From JBECKS01 sp964557005 (GTDB taxonomy: Bacteria > Pseudomonadota > Gammaproteobacteria > Pseudomonadales > JBECKS01), in the NCBI GenBank assembly GCA_964557005.1, contig CAZKYI010000003.1:124001-188000 (forward strand): a stretch of 64,000 nucleotides of DNA. Reading direction: 5' to 3'. The first letter of the stretch is position 1. Each line of letters begins with the position of its first letter. Shown here one piece after another: positions 7,839-16,001 of this stretch. A program made the translations under genes and the position numbers. Under the pieces are notes generated by a model. It worked only from the letters and a program-made list of their open reading frames with translations. It was not told where the DNA came from and searched no databases.

Positions 7839-8696
7839 TTAAGTTTCCCCGAAAGTTTGCAAGTGCGCCTGCATGGTTTGCATTCCCCAGATCAGCAAAT
7901 CTGTGGATACGACAAGCATTTTTTGGGTAGATTCCATATTTCCCCGCGCAAAGCTCGGCAACCAGCGCGCCAAATCTGCCGTCACCGTTTCAGTGGTAGC
8001 AGGGTGTTTCAATTCCTGCAATCGTGTGTTGGCCTTTTCCAGCCAGGCGGCGGCGGTTTCGCGTTCGCCACCCAAAGCCTGCGGGTAGATGCTGAGTCTG
8101 CGTAAAAAAATGCCCTCATCCAGCGCAAATTTGGCGTGATGGTTTAGCCACCATAAATCATGAATGTCGCGCGGTTTGAGCCGTTCACGTGCGCCCAAGG
8201 CATACACCTTATCGGCCACAATTTCAGGAATGGTCAAAGACGGCACCACCGCCATAACCCCATTCATGTTCACTGGCTGTACCACCAAATTCAGCGTATT
8301 CATCGCCTCTGGTGCGGTGTCCCAAAGCTCCACTTTGACCTTGACTGAGCCAATGACATTTTTGCCGCCCAGCGTGACGTAAAAGGTACGCGGATTTTTT
8401 TCATCCTTGAGAACAGACACCGTGGGCGTTAAATCCCGCGCCATAAACGAAGGCAGTACCAGTCGCTCCTGAACCGCCTTGGCAAAACCCTTGAGCGACA
8501 AGCCGCCACGAATCAGAAAATCCAAATCCTCGCTAAAGCGAGGCGAGCCATACACCAGATGCAAACAAGTCCCACCTTGAAAGGCAATATCACCCAACGC
8601 CCAGCGCCGTGAGTTCACCAGAGCAGCCAGCGTTGCGGCTTGTAGTTCCTCACGCAGAGCCTGAGCTTCTTCGGAATTAAGCAAGCGTTTTGACAT
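7839..8696 (-). CDS. AbiEii-family nucleotidyltransferase toxin
   Basis: 285 residues of the AbiEii/AbiGii nucleotidyltransferase family, DNA-polymerase-beta-like transferases that act as bacteriostatic toxins and cause abortive phage infection. The core motif I is clear: FQGGTCLHLVYG then RFSEDLDF (G41-G42, S55, D57 and D59), followed by the family motif VADKVYALGARERLKPRDIHDLW near residues 165-190, which carries the conserved Lys, Arg and Asp. All catalytic residues are present. It is the first gene of the pair, with the antitoxin two bases downstream. A promoter-like TTGAAA-N16-TAAAAT and two direct repeats lie upstream. High confidence in family; toxicity is inferred. Confidence 0.85.
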   Translation of the reverse strand: MSKRLLNSEEAQALREELQAATLAALVNSRRWALGDIAFQGGTCLHLVYGSPRFSEDLDFLIRGGLSLKGFAKAVQERLVLPSFMARDLTPTVSVLKDEKNPRTFYVTLGGKNVIGSVKVKVELWDTAPEAMNTLNLVVQPVNMNGVMAVVPSLTIPEIVADKVYALGARERLKPRDIHDLWWLNHHAKFALDEGIFLRRLSIYPQALGGERETAAAWLEKANTRLQELKHPATTETVTADLARWLPSFARGNMESTQKMLVVSTDLLIWGMQTMQAHLQTFGET

Positions 8697-8718
8697 AAAA
8701 TACCCAATATTTATTTGC

Positions 8719-8746
8719 GATATTTTATATAAACAATAGATATTTT
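8719..8746 (-). promoter_or_regulatory. Candidate operator and promoter of the AbiE pair
   Basis: Two GATATTTT direct repeats (8719-8726 and 8739-8746) start exactly 20 bases apart, two helical turns, within an AT-rich region just ahead of the toxin start. On the minus strand TTGAAA-N16-TAAAAT reads as a sigma-70 promoter across the same bases. AbiEi proteins bind repeated sites at their own promoter, so this is a reasonable operator. The call is by pattern only. Confidence 0.35.
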
Positions 8747-8823
8747 CAAGTAAAGAGAGCGTTAAGCCGCTTCAATACTTTCAATTAGACGAAGTTTTAT
8801 TTTCATTTGGCCGAGGCAGAATT

Positions 8824-9285
8824 TTATTCAGCCGGATAATAACGACTAATAGTATCCACCACACACGCCGGTTTATCACTGCCTTCAATTTCAACGGTCA
8901 CGCGAATCACTGCCTGAAAACCGCCCTTTACTTCGTCCGCACTGATTAACTCGCCACTGCCACGGACTTTGGAGCCAACGGGAACGGGCGCAGGAAAACG
9001 CACTTTTTCGCAGCCGTAATTCACGCCCATACTAATATTTTGTACTTCGACAATTTGCGGCAGAAACAGATTCACCAGCGACAAACTCAAATAGCCGTGT
9101 GCGATACACGCCCCAAAAGGCCCGTCTTTTGCTTTAACGGGGTCAACATGTATCCACTGGTGATCACCTGTGGCATCAGCAAATAAGTTGATGCGTTCTT
9201 GTGTTATCTCAAGCCACTCACTTTCACCCAGTTGCTTGCCCACATTGTTCAATAATTCATTCGGGTGTTTAAAAATTGTTGTCAT
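8824..9285 (-). CDS. MaoC-like (R)-hydratase/dehydratase, copy 1
   Basis: 153 residues with a single hotdog fold. The (R)-hydratase motif FADATGDHQWIHVDP (catalytic Asp41 and His46) is intact, and IAHGYLSLSLV follows at the usual spacing. Family members hydrate or dehydrate short to medium acyl-CoA or acyl-ACP thioesters, feeding beta-oxidation or polyhydroxyalkanoate synthesis. A clear paralogue is at 48170-48628 (same motif, same length). The next gene upstream in transcription is a steroid isomerase, about 100 bases away with a palindromic repeat in between, so a shared role in steroid or lipid use is possible but unproved. Exact substrate cannot be told from sequence. Confidence 0.85.
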   Translation of the reverse strand: MTTIFKHPNELLNNVGKQLGESEWLEITQERINLFADATGDHQWIHVDPVKAKDGPFGACIAHGYLSLSLVNLFLPQIVEVQNISMGVNYGCEKVRFPAPVPVGSKVRGSGELISADEVKGGFQAVIRVTVEIEGSDKPACVVDTISRYYPAE

Positions 9286-9321
9286 GGTTTTCCTGCGTAA
9301 TTTTTTTCTACTTAAAACAAG

Positions 9322-9367
9322 TTTTGAGATTTTTCGACTGCGTTGACTTCGTCAACTCCGCTCAAAA
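9322..9367. repeat. Palindromic intergenic repeat (REP-like)
   Basis: TTTTGAG (9322-9328) and CTCAAAA (9361-9367) form outer arms; inside, GTTGAC and GTCAAC (9342-9356) form a perfect stem with a TTC loop. The sequence, with TTCGACTGCG and CTCAAAATGACA, is of the sort found as dispersed intergenic palindromes in many proteobacterial genomes. Only one copy was noticed here, so the claim that it is dispersed cannot be tested within the window. Confidence 0.5.
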
Positions 9368-9388
9368 TGACAGAAGTGAGATTCAGGC

Positions 9389-9745
9389 TTATTGTTTGAT
9401 ATTTTCAGCACCCCAATACGCCTTCATCGAAACCACTTTACCTGCATCATTAAATTCAAACACATCAATCGGTTGAATGGTCATTGCGCCAACACTCACC
9501 GTAAAAGAAAACGCAACGGCATTACCTGCGCAGCGCGGTGTTTCATTCAGGCTCAATTTTGCACCCATATCAAATGCACCTTGATAAAACTGCACAATCG
9601 CATCAATGCCGCGTTTAGGCTCAGTGCCCACAGGGTCTTCAACGGTGGCATTGTCGGCAAAAAGTGCCTTGATCAGGCTGATGTCCTGCTTGTCGAACGC
9701 TTCGATATATCGATTGACCGCTGCGAGTTTATCGGCTGTTTCCAT
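9389..9745 (-). CDS. Steroid delta-isomerase (ketosteroid isomerase), SnoaL-like fold
   Basis: 118 residues, NTF2-like cone fold, close in length and sequence pattern to the classical Comamonas ketosteroid isomerase: AVNRYIEAF, then LFADNATVEDPVGTEP, then FTVSVG, PIDVFEFN and GKVVSMKAYWG. The catalytic triad seems intact: Tyr13, Asp37 (the base that shuttles the proton) and Asp94 (equivalent to Asp99). The reaction moves the double bond of 3-oxo-delta5 steroids to delta4. No other steroid-catabolic gene lies in the window; the adjacent MaoC could act on acyl-CoA side chains, but that is a guess. A relaxed SnoaL-family isomerase with another substrate is the alternative. Confidence 0.8.
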   Translation of the reverse strand: METADKLAAVNRYIEAFDKQDISLIKALFADNATVEDPVGTEPKRGIDAIVQFYQGAFDMGAKLSLNETPRCAGNAVAFSFTVSVGAMTIQPIDVFEFNDAGKVVSMKAYWGAENIKQ

Positions 9746-9818
9746 GTGTGTTCCCCTGCTGTGTGAATGACCCGAAAAGTATAAACAAGGCTTGTATACA
9801 AACCCTCACCTGATTGGC

Positions 9819-11078
9819 TTAGGTGTTGCCACACAATAAACCTAAAGGTAGAGCATACAATTTGTGTGTTCCCTGCGTGAAAGACAGCACATCTTTGCCT
9901 GTATAAAACAACACGCCATAACGGAATTTCTGACCGGCATAATCCGCAAGTATATTCAAACCCTTGAAATCATGCTGTGTAACGCTGGCCGATGCCTTGA
10001 CTTCAATACCAATAATCTCGCCATTAGCCTGCTCCAATACCAAGTCCACCTCGTGTTTTTTGTTATCACGAAAATGGTACAGCGCTGCATCATCTTGCGC
10101 CCAGCTCACTTGTTTACAACACTCCATGTAGAGCAGGTTTTCAAGCAAGCCACCGTAAAACTGACTGCCAAGCAGTTGCTCTGGTGTTCTCAATCCCAGC
10201 AAATGACAAGCGAGACCCGTATCAATAAAGTGAAGTTTCGGCATGCCCGTGGCCTGCCGCTTGGCGCGGTTTTTCAACCAGGGTGGAACGCGCCTGACAA
10301 TAAACATCAACTCCAGAATTTCAATGTAGGCCTTGACCAGTTTGTCATCAAGAGACAAATCATTAGCGATATTGGCGTACTTGATGAGATTGCCGCATAA
10401 GCCTGCCAGATAAGGTGCCAGTGCTTGCAGGCGAGAGTGATAATCACCCCGTGCCGTGTACAAGGTTTCAAAGTCCTTGAACAAACGCCCTTCCATATAG
10501 GATTTAAACCATAACCGCCGCGCCCTTGGGCTTGTCTCCTGCACTTCAGGATAACCGCCTGTTAATATCCATTGCGCCAGTTGTTCGCGTTTTAACAAAG
10601 GAACATGTCGGACACGAAAATCGCCAGCAATCAGATAATCAATCAGGTTACGCTCCTGCCCGGTAATCTCACCCACAGACAAGGGATAAAGTTCCAAACG
10701 CGCCATGTGCCCTGGCAAAGCTTCCTGTGATTTGGCAGAGCGAAAAATATCTGCTGAACCCGTCAGCAAAAATTTTCCACGAGTACCCGAAGGTAATGTA
10801 TCGGAAGCGGCTTTAATGGCGGGAATAAGCTGCGGGGCATATTGGAATTCGTCGAGCGCCACTGACTGCCCTTCCAGAGACTCAATGAAACCGTGTGAAT
10901 CCTGAGTTGCAGATTCCAATACCGCCTGCTGATCCAGCGTCAGATAAGTCATTCCCAGCTCCTGAGCCAAAGCTCGCACCAGTGTGGTTTTTCCCGCCTG
11001 ACGCGGGCCAGTCAGGTACACAATGCGGAACTGTGTCAGCATCTCGCGCATCAGCAAGGTGAGCTTTCTGGGGTACAT
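9819..11078 (-). CDS. AAA ATPase with DUF4143 domain
   Basis: 419 residues. N-terminal AAA_14 module: Walker A LTGPRQAGKTTL near residues 23-34, Walker B VALDEFQYAP near 73-82, and sensor-like LLTGSADIF near 104-112. The C-terminal third is DUF4143 (FIDTGLACHLLG, GGLLENLLYMEC, HFRDNKKHEVDLVLE, GIEVKASASV), where D-x-V-L-E and E-V-K make a PD-(D/E)xK-nuclease-like core. This is a widespread family of patchily distributed proteins of unknown function, often in accessory regions. Upstream are three 22-bp direct repeats. It stands alone between the steroid isomerase and waaA. Family sure; function unknown. Confidence 0.85.
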   Translation of the reverse strand: MYPRKLTLLMREMLTQFRIVYLTGPRQAGKTTLVRALAQELGMTYLTLDQQAVLESATQDSHGFIESLEGQSVALDEFQYAPQLIPAIKAASDTLPSGTRGKFLLTGSADIFRSAKSQEALPGHMARLELYPLSVGEITGQERNLIDYLIAGDFRVRHVPLLKREQLAQWILTGGYPEVQETSPRARRLWFKSYMEGRLFKDFETLYTARGDYHSRLQALAPYLAGLCGNLIKYANIANDLSLDDKLVKAYIEILELMFIVRRVPPWLKNRAKRQATGMPKLHFIDTGLACHLLGLRTPEQLLGSQFYGGLLENLLYMECCKQVSWAQDDAALYHFRDNKKHEVDLVLEQANGEIIGIEVKASASVTQHDFKGLNILADYAGQKFRYGVLFYTGKDVLSFTQGTHKLYALPLGLLCGNT

Positions 11079-11120
11079 GGCAGCAACTCTACAGGTTTAT
11101 ACAGGCTGCATGATATAGCT

Positions 11121-11180
11121 TAACCCGAGAAATACCAACTCTTAACCCGAGAAAATCCAACTCTTAGCCCGAGAAATCTG
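11121..11180. repeat. Three tandem 22-bp direct repeats
   Basis: Units begin at 11121, 11143 and 11165, each opening with TAACCCGAGAAA (third copy TAGCCCGAGAAA); the first two also share CCAACTCT at their end and differ at two positions, while the third decays after about 15 bases. They lie 43 bases upstream of the DUF4143 ATPase start and could be binding sites for a regulator, or simply a slippage repeat. No flanking cas genes or regular spacers, so not a CRISPR. Confidence 0.7.
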
Positions 11181-11209
11181 AAAGCACGCACAGCTTTATT
11201 GCGCTTCAT

Positions 11210-12511
11210 TTATTTCAGAAAATCAATCTGTCCCGCAAGATCTGCAAGCATTTTGTCGGTCATGCCTTCACTGTTTTGCACAATCTGGTTGGCGGCAGCG
11301 CCCAGGGCGGTGCGCTTTGATTCATCAGCGAGTAGCTCAAGCAGTGTAACAGTTAAATTTTCCTGCCAGTTTACTTCGCTGATTTGTATGGCAGCCTGAT
11401 GTTCCTGAATCAAATCGTGAAAGCCTGGCTGTTTGAATATCCACGGGCCGTAAACAATCGCCTTGCTGAAAAATGCAGGTTCAAAAATATTATGCCCGCC
11501 CACTTTCGGAGTGAAGGAACCTGCCACCACTGCTACATCGCTGATTTCATAAATGTGCATGAGCAAGCCCATCGCATCGAGCAGCAGGAAATCACAATTT
11601 TCCCTGTGTTGCTGTTGTTGGGTATAGCTTCTGAAAACCACGTGTTGCTGAACCAGTAAGTTTGTTACTTCGGAGAAGCGTTCAGGGTGCCTTGGCACCA
11701 GAATTACTTGCAACCCTTGTATTTGTTTTTGTAATTGCTGGCTGATTTTTATAAAAGCCGTTTCTTCACCTGTGTGTGTTGAAGCAAACACCAATATCGG
11801 TGCTGCACTGTTCAAACCAAGCTCGTTAATAAACGCCTGTTTTTGCTGCTCTGTTTTTTGCGCATAACTGCGATCAAGTTTGATGTTGCCCGTTTGCAGC
11901 ATTCTTTCCTGTTGAATGCCGAGCAATTCAAAACGCCGTTTGTAAATGGCACACTGCACATACAATTTATCTATCGGATCGAGCAGTAACTTTTTGAGCC
12001 AGGGGAATTTTCGGTAAGTGTCAAAAGTGCTTTGTGAAATTTTTCCATTGATTAAAAACACAGGCACGGCGAACTTATCTGCAAGATTCAACAGGGAAGG
12101 CCATAAATCGGTTTCCATAATAAAAATTGCATTGGGATTCACCGCCTTGAAAATCTTTTCAATCAAGAAAGAAAAATCCGCAGGATAATAAAATACATAA
12201 TCAATATATTGGCTTTCACTTAACACCTTGAATCCTGTTTCGGTACAGGTACTCGCAGAAATAATCAGCGTGGGTGATTTTTGCTTCAGTGCTTTTGCGA
12301 ATTGATCGGAAATCTGGCTTTCACCCAAGGAAACTGAATGCAGCCACACCGATTTTTCTCGCGCTGCGAGTTTGGGCAGGGTTTGCATACCCAAACGCTG
12401 CACCGTGCTGTGGCGATACTTTCCTGTAAACAACAAACGATAAACATACACAGGTGCAATCAATAGCAACAGCAAACACCAGAGTAAATTGTAGAAAAAA
12501 TTAAACATCAT
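11210..12511 (-). CDS. waaA: 3-deoxy-D-manno-octulosonic acid (Kdo) transferase
   Basis: 433 residues, GT-B glycosyltransferase (GT30) that adds Kdo from CMP-Kdo to lipid A precursor at the inner face of the cytoplasmic membrane; essential for LPS core. N-terminal membrane anchor FFYNLLWCLLLLLIAPVYVY, then VWLHSVSLGE (GT30 hallmark with catalytic Glu), LIISASTCTETG, and C-terminal VPRHPERF and GGHNIFEPAFF nucleotide-sugar binding motifs. Length fits the family. The ATG overlaps the TGA of bioD, so waaA is the last gene of the biotin operon, an unusual place for an essential LPS gene. Confidence 0.95.
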   Translation of the reverse strand: MMFNFFYNLLWCLLLLLIAPVYVYRLLFTGKYRHSTVQRLGMQTLPKLAAREKSVWLHSVSLGESQISDQFAKALKQKSPTLIISASTCTETGFKVLSESQYIDYVFYYPADFSFLIEKIFKAVNPNAIFIMETDLWPSLLNLADKFAVPVFLINGKISQSTFDTYRKFPWLKKLLLDPIDKLYVQCAIYKRRFELLGIQQERMLQTGNIKLDRSYAQKTEQQKQAFINELGLNSAAPILVFASTHTGEETAFIKISQQLQKQIQGLQVILVPRHPERFSEVTNLLVQQHVVFRSYTQQQQHRENCDFLLLDAMGLLMHIYEISDVAVVAGSFTPKVGGHNIFEPAFFSKAIVYGPWIFKQPGFHDLIQEHQAAIQISEVNWQENLTVTLLELLADESKRTALGAAANQIVQNSEGMTDKMLADLAGQIDFLK

Positions 12512-13227
12512 GATGAAAATATATGGCGCAAGCTGGTGTCTGAAAATTGTTTGGCTGCCTGTGCTATGGCTACGTTTGTTTCAAGATTTTTATATTGCGG
12601 AAAAGTTGCCAGCAAGGGTGCTGCAATGCCCTTTTCAATACTGGCTATATTTTCACGCACCACGAAATCATCGGCCGCTTCAACCAGATTTGCAAGCCAG
12701 CCCAGCAGTTTCAAACCGCTGCGCTCAATCGCTTCTGCACTTAACAAGGCATGGTTGATGCAACCCAAACGAATCGCCACCACTAATATCACAGGTAAAT
12801 TCAGCTCTAAGGCAAAATCACTGAAATAATAGTGGTGCTCCCCTTGTTCAGAAATCGGCACACGCCACCCGCCTGCACCTTCAATCAAATGAAAATCAGC
12901 AGGGGTTTGCAAAAACGCTTGCGCTTTGTAAATTAAATCAGGCGGCTCAATGGTTTTGTTAGCGAGTTTGGCAGCGACATGAGGCGCGATGGCTTGTTGA
13001 AAAGCAAAAGGATTCACCTGTGCATAGGGCAGTTTTTCGGTAGCAAAGTGTGTGAGCAACAGCGCATCGTTATTTCTCAAACCTTCATCTGTTGGTGTGC
13101 AGCCCGATGCCACAGGCTTCATCGCACACGTGCGCTTGCCTGCGTGTTGCGCCGCATGTAAAAGTGCGCAAGCTGCAAAAGTTTTGCCCACGTCGGTATC
13201 GGTGCCTGTGATAAATACTTTAGACAT
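12508..13227 (-). CDS. bioD: Dethiobiotin synthetase
   Basis: 239 residues. ATP-dependent carboxylation and ring closure of 7,8-diaminononanoate to dethiobiotin. The P-loop GTDTDVGKT is at residues 8-16, MKPVASGC supplies the substrate-binding Lys, and EGAGGWRVPIS is the metal/DAPA-binding Glu motif. Overlaps bioC (start of bioD inside bioC's end) and waaA at its stop, consistent with tight translational coupling. The bioA aminotransferase, which acts just before BioD, is not in this operon and must lie elsewhere. Confidence 0.95.
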   Translation of the reverse strand: MSKVFITGTDTDVGKTFAACALLHAAQHAGKRTCAMKPVASGCTPTDEGLRNNDALLLTHFATEKLPYAQVNPFAFQQAIAPHVAAKLANKTIEPPDLIYKAQAFLQTPADFHLIEGAGGWRVPISEQGEHHYYFSDFALELNLPVILVVAIRLGCINHALLSAEAIERSGLKLLGWLANLVEAADDFVVRENIASIEKGIAAPLLATFPQYKNLETNVAIAQAAKQFSDTSLRHIFSS

Positions 13228-14026
13228 ACTTGTGCTTTAATCTGAAACCAAAAAAATAACTGTGGTAACTTAAACTATAAGCCTTCGGAAATCTGGATTG
13301 TTGTTTGAATGCCTGACTAAACGCAAAATAATGATGTTTGCCCGTTAAATGTTTAACGCGATTTTGCTCAAGATTATGCGCACCAATGTATTTAATGTGC
13401 TTTAACGCATCGCGCTGATGTTCAAAACCGAGCACATCTTGCCTTTGTGAAAAATGCAGGCATTCAAAGTGATGTTTCTCTGCTGCTTTTAACAGCACAT
13501 CCTGATGGGAAAACGCATGCACATGCACAGCGTTATCGACCGCCAGCCAGGCTTGTTTCAGTTCTTCAAAAGTACCCTCGCCTGGCATGGAAAAATAAAC
13601 GCAGCCGCCTTGCTTTAATACACGCGCTAATTCCTGAAACAGCACATCGATATGATTCACCCATTGAAACGCATAAGAGCTTAAACACACATCAACGCTG
13701 TTCGATTGAAACGGCATGCTTTGTAAATCAGCACATACAAACGCATTAGCTGAATCAAACGCGACATCTTGTTTGAGCATGCTCTCACACACATCAAGAC
13801 GAATAACTTGTGCATGTGGAAAGGTTTGTTCACACACTTGCGACACAAATCCTGTGCCGCTGCCCAAATCCACCATCGCCGTGGTTTCGTTTGGCTGATG
13901 GTTATCACAGGAAAAAATATCTACCAATTGTTTGGCAATGGTGTATTGATGCTCTGCTGCCTGCGTGTAGGTGTATGCCGCGCGTGAAAAGGATTCGCGA
14001 ATGCTTTTGAGTTGTTCCAGACTCAT
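13220..14026 (-). CDS. bioC: Malonyl-ACP O-methyltransferase
   Basis: 268 residues, class I SAM methyltransferase that masks the malonyl carboxylate so fatty acid synthesis can build the pimeloyl chain. The family start (SFSRAAYTYTQAAEHQ) and SAM motif MVDLGSGTGFVS (51-62) are present, with CLSSYAFQWV as motif near the active site. ATG overlaps the stop of bioH by ATGA. The C-terminus is rather short and divergent with a basic FRLKHKYV tail, but the order bioH-bioC-bioD is the expected one. Confidence in role is high from the operon. Confidence 0.93.
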   Translation of the reverse strand: MSLEQLKSIRESFSRAAYTYTQAAEHQYTIAKQLVDIFSCDNHQPNETTAMVDLGSGTGFVSQVCEQTFPHAQVIRLDVCESMLKQDVAFDSANAFVCADLQSMPFQSNSVDVCLSSYAFQWVNHIDVLFQELARVLKQGGCVYFSMPGEGTFEELKQAWLAVDNAVHVHAFSHQDVLLKAAEKHHFECLHFSQRQDVLGFEHQRDALKHIKYIGAHNLEQNRVKHLTGKHHYFAFSQAFKQQSRFPKAYSLSYHSYFFGFRLKHKYV

Positions 14027-14838
14027 TTGCGCTGTACTCCCTCAAGAATAATTTTCGCCACGGCTTGCGCATGGGAAAGCTGAGGCACATGGCTGGCACC
14101 TTGTACACAATGTATTGTTACCTGGGGATTCAATGCCTGTATTGCCTGTGCAGCCTGTTGTGGAATCAGGGTGTCGTATTCACCCAAAATAAAATCAATC
14201 GGCACTTCACACGCTGTAAGTGCTTCGCGCAAATCGTTATCCTTTAAAATGTTCAAACCTTCTCGCAGTGCTTTTTGCGCAGGCAAACCATGATGAAATA
14301 ATCGCTCACGCATTTTTCTGGTATCTTCGCGAATCGATTCGCTGCCCTTGCATTGCAGTGTTAGAAAGCGAATCAATGTGCCTTGCCAGTCTTCTTCCAA
14401 CAAGGCTTGAAATTGACTAAATACTTTCTCAGGCATGGCTTTAGGCCAATTATCACTTGCAACAAATTTTGGTGTGGCGGCCAATAAAAAAGCCCGTTCA
14501 ATTTTTTCAGGCTTATGTTGCGCAAGATATTGCACACACAAACCACCCAACGACCAGCCCAGCCAAATGGCACGCTGCGGTGCGACTTCGATGATTTTTT
14601 CACACACACTTTTTAATGTGTATTCACCCCCATGCAGAGGGCTTCTGCCCATGCCGGGTAAATCAATCAGTGTGATATGACATTGCTTGTTTAACAGTGG
14701 AACCAGCTCGTCCCAAATCAGGCTGTTCATGCCCCAACCGTGTAACAACACCAAATTCGGGACAGCATCAGTTTCTGCTTCAAGCGCAGGATAGACATCG
14801 TGATACAAAGTGAGCGGCACACTTACAGACATGCGCAC
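14023..14838 (-). CDS. bioH: Pimeloyl-ACP methyl ester carboxylesterase
   Basis: 271 residues, alpha/beta hydrolase. It removes the methyl group that BioC added, ending pimeloyl synthesis. Nucleophile motif LGWSLGGL with Ser96, acid in ILGEYDTLIP and base in GASHVPQLSH complete the triad; oxyanion HGWGMN near 33-38 is as in E. coli BioH. It overlaps the end of bioF by 16 bases (an ATG two codons later is also possible). Function is supported by its place between bioF and bioC. Confidence 0.93.
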   Translation of the reverse strand: MRMSVSVPLTLYHDVYPALEAETDAVPNLVLLHGWGMNSLIWDELVPLLNKQCHITLIDLPGMGRSPLHGGEYTLKSVCEKIIEVAPQRAIWLGWSLGGLCVQYLAQHKPEKIERAFLLAATPKFVASDNWPKAMPEKVFSQFQALLEEDWQGTLIRFLTLQCKGSESIREDTRKMRERLFHHGLPAQKALREGLNILKDNDLREALTACEVPIDFILGEYDTLIPQQAAQAIQALNPQVTIHCVQGASHVPQLSHAQAVAKIILEGVQRK

Positions 14839-16001
14839 TCCTGAATTTTTTTAAGGCTGCAAAGCAGGTGCTCAATATCGCTTTCGCTGTGCGCAGCACT
14901 GAGCGTAATGCGCAAGCGTGAACTATTGGCAGGCACGGTAGGTGGGCGAATGGCGGTGACCAGAATATGCTCTTGCAGCAGCGCTTCTGACCACGCCAAT
15001 GCCTGTTCTGCGCTGTTCAAAACCAGCGGTTGAATTGCAGTATCGGAGGGTAAAAGCATTAAACCCAAAGCCTGCGCTTCCTGTTTGAAGAACTGAATCA
15101 GTTTTTGTAAATGGGTTTGTCTCCAGCTTTCCTGTTGCAATAAATCCAGCGCGGTTTGCGTACACACCGCCATCGCAGGTGGCATGGCGGTGGTGTAAAT
15201 ATAATGGCGGCAAAATTGAATAAGATATTCAATCAGGTTTTTACTGCCTGCAACAAAAGCGCCCGATGTCCCCAGCGCCTTGCCAAAAGTCGCCATGTAA
15301 ACAGGCACAGCATTTTGTGTCACACCTTGTGCGTTGACACTGCCACGTCCACCTTCACCAAGCACGCCAAAGCCATGCGCATCATCGAGCATTAACCATG
15401 TCTGGTGGCGCTGTGCCAGTTCAAGCAGTGTGGGAATATCGGCACTGTCACCATCCATGCTGAACACTGCATCACTTACAATCATGCGGTTTTCGGCCTG
15501 ATTATTTTCAAGTTTGTTTGAAAGGCTTTTCATATCATTATGCAAATAACGCTGAAAGCGTGCGCCGCTGAACAAACCACCATCGAGCAAGGAAGCGTGA
15601 TTGAGCTTGTCCTGAAATACTGCATCACCCTTGTCTAACAAGCTCGTCAATATGCCAACATTGGCAGCATAACCACTGCCAAACACCAGACACGCTTCAA
15701 CATTCAAAAATTGTGCAAGTTTTTGTTCCAGATCGTGATGTGCCTGATGATGACCAATCACCAAATGCGATGCACCACTGCCAACACCAAAAGCTTTGCT
15801 CGCTTGCTGCAAGCTTTCAATCAACTTGGGATGTTTCGCCAAACCGAGATAATCATTGCTGCAAAAATTCAGAATATCGTTAGGCTGATTTTGCAGACGA
15901 ATGCGCTCGGCCTGTGCGCTTTGCAATACTCTGCGCTGACGATAGAGATGATTATGCGCACGCTCCGCCAAACGCGCCTGCACACGAGTTTCCAGACTCA
16001 T
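14823..16001 (-). CDS. bioF: 8-amino-7-oxononanoate synthase
   Basis: 392 residues, PLP-dependent alpha-oxoamine synthase condensing pimeloyl-ACP (or -CoA) with L-alanine. Family motifs: NFCSNDYLGLA, GSGASHLVIGHHQAHHDLE, FSMDGDSADI, LDDAHGFGVLG and ATFGKALGTSGAF with the PLP Lys near residue 239. Start ATG overlaps the bioB stop (ATGA). Normal length, all active-site residues present. Confidence 0.95.
   Translation of the reverse strand: MSLETRVQARLAERAHNHLYRQRRVLQSAQAERIRLQNQPNDILNFCSNDYLGLAKHPKLIESLQQASKAFGVGSGASHLVIGHHQAHHDLEQKLAQFLNVEACLVFGSGYAANVGILTSLLDKGDAVFQDKLNHASLLDGGLFSGARFQRYLHNDMKSLSNKLENNQAENRMIVSDAVFSMDGDSADIPTLLELAQRHQTWLMLDDAHGFGVLGEGGRGSVNAQGVTQNAVPVYMATFGKALGTSGAFVAGSKNLIEYLIQFCRHYIYTTAMPPAMAVCTQTALDLLQQESWRQTHLQKLIQFFKQEAQALGLMLLPSDTAIQPLVLNSAEQALAWSEALLQEHILVTAIRPPTVPANSSRLRITLSAAHSESDIEHLLCSLKKIQECACL

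Noticed and set aside
11121..11180. Repeat-spacer array (CRISPR)
   Set aside because: Units abut without spacers, only three copies and the third decays; no cas genes.
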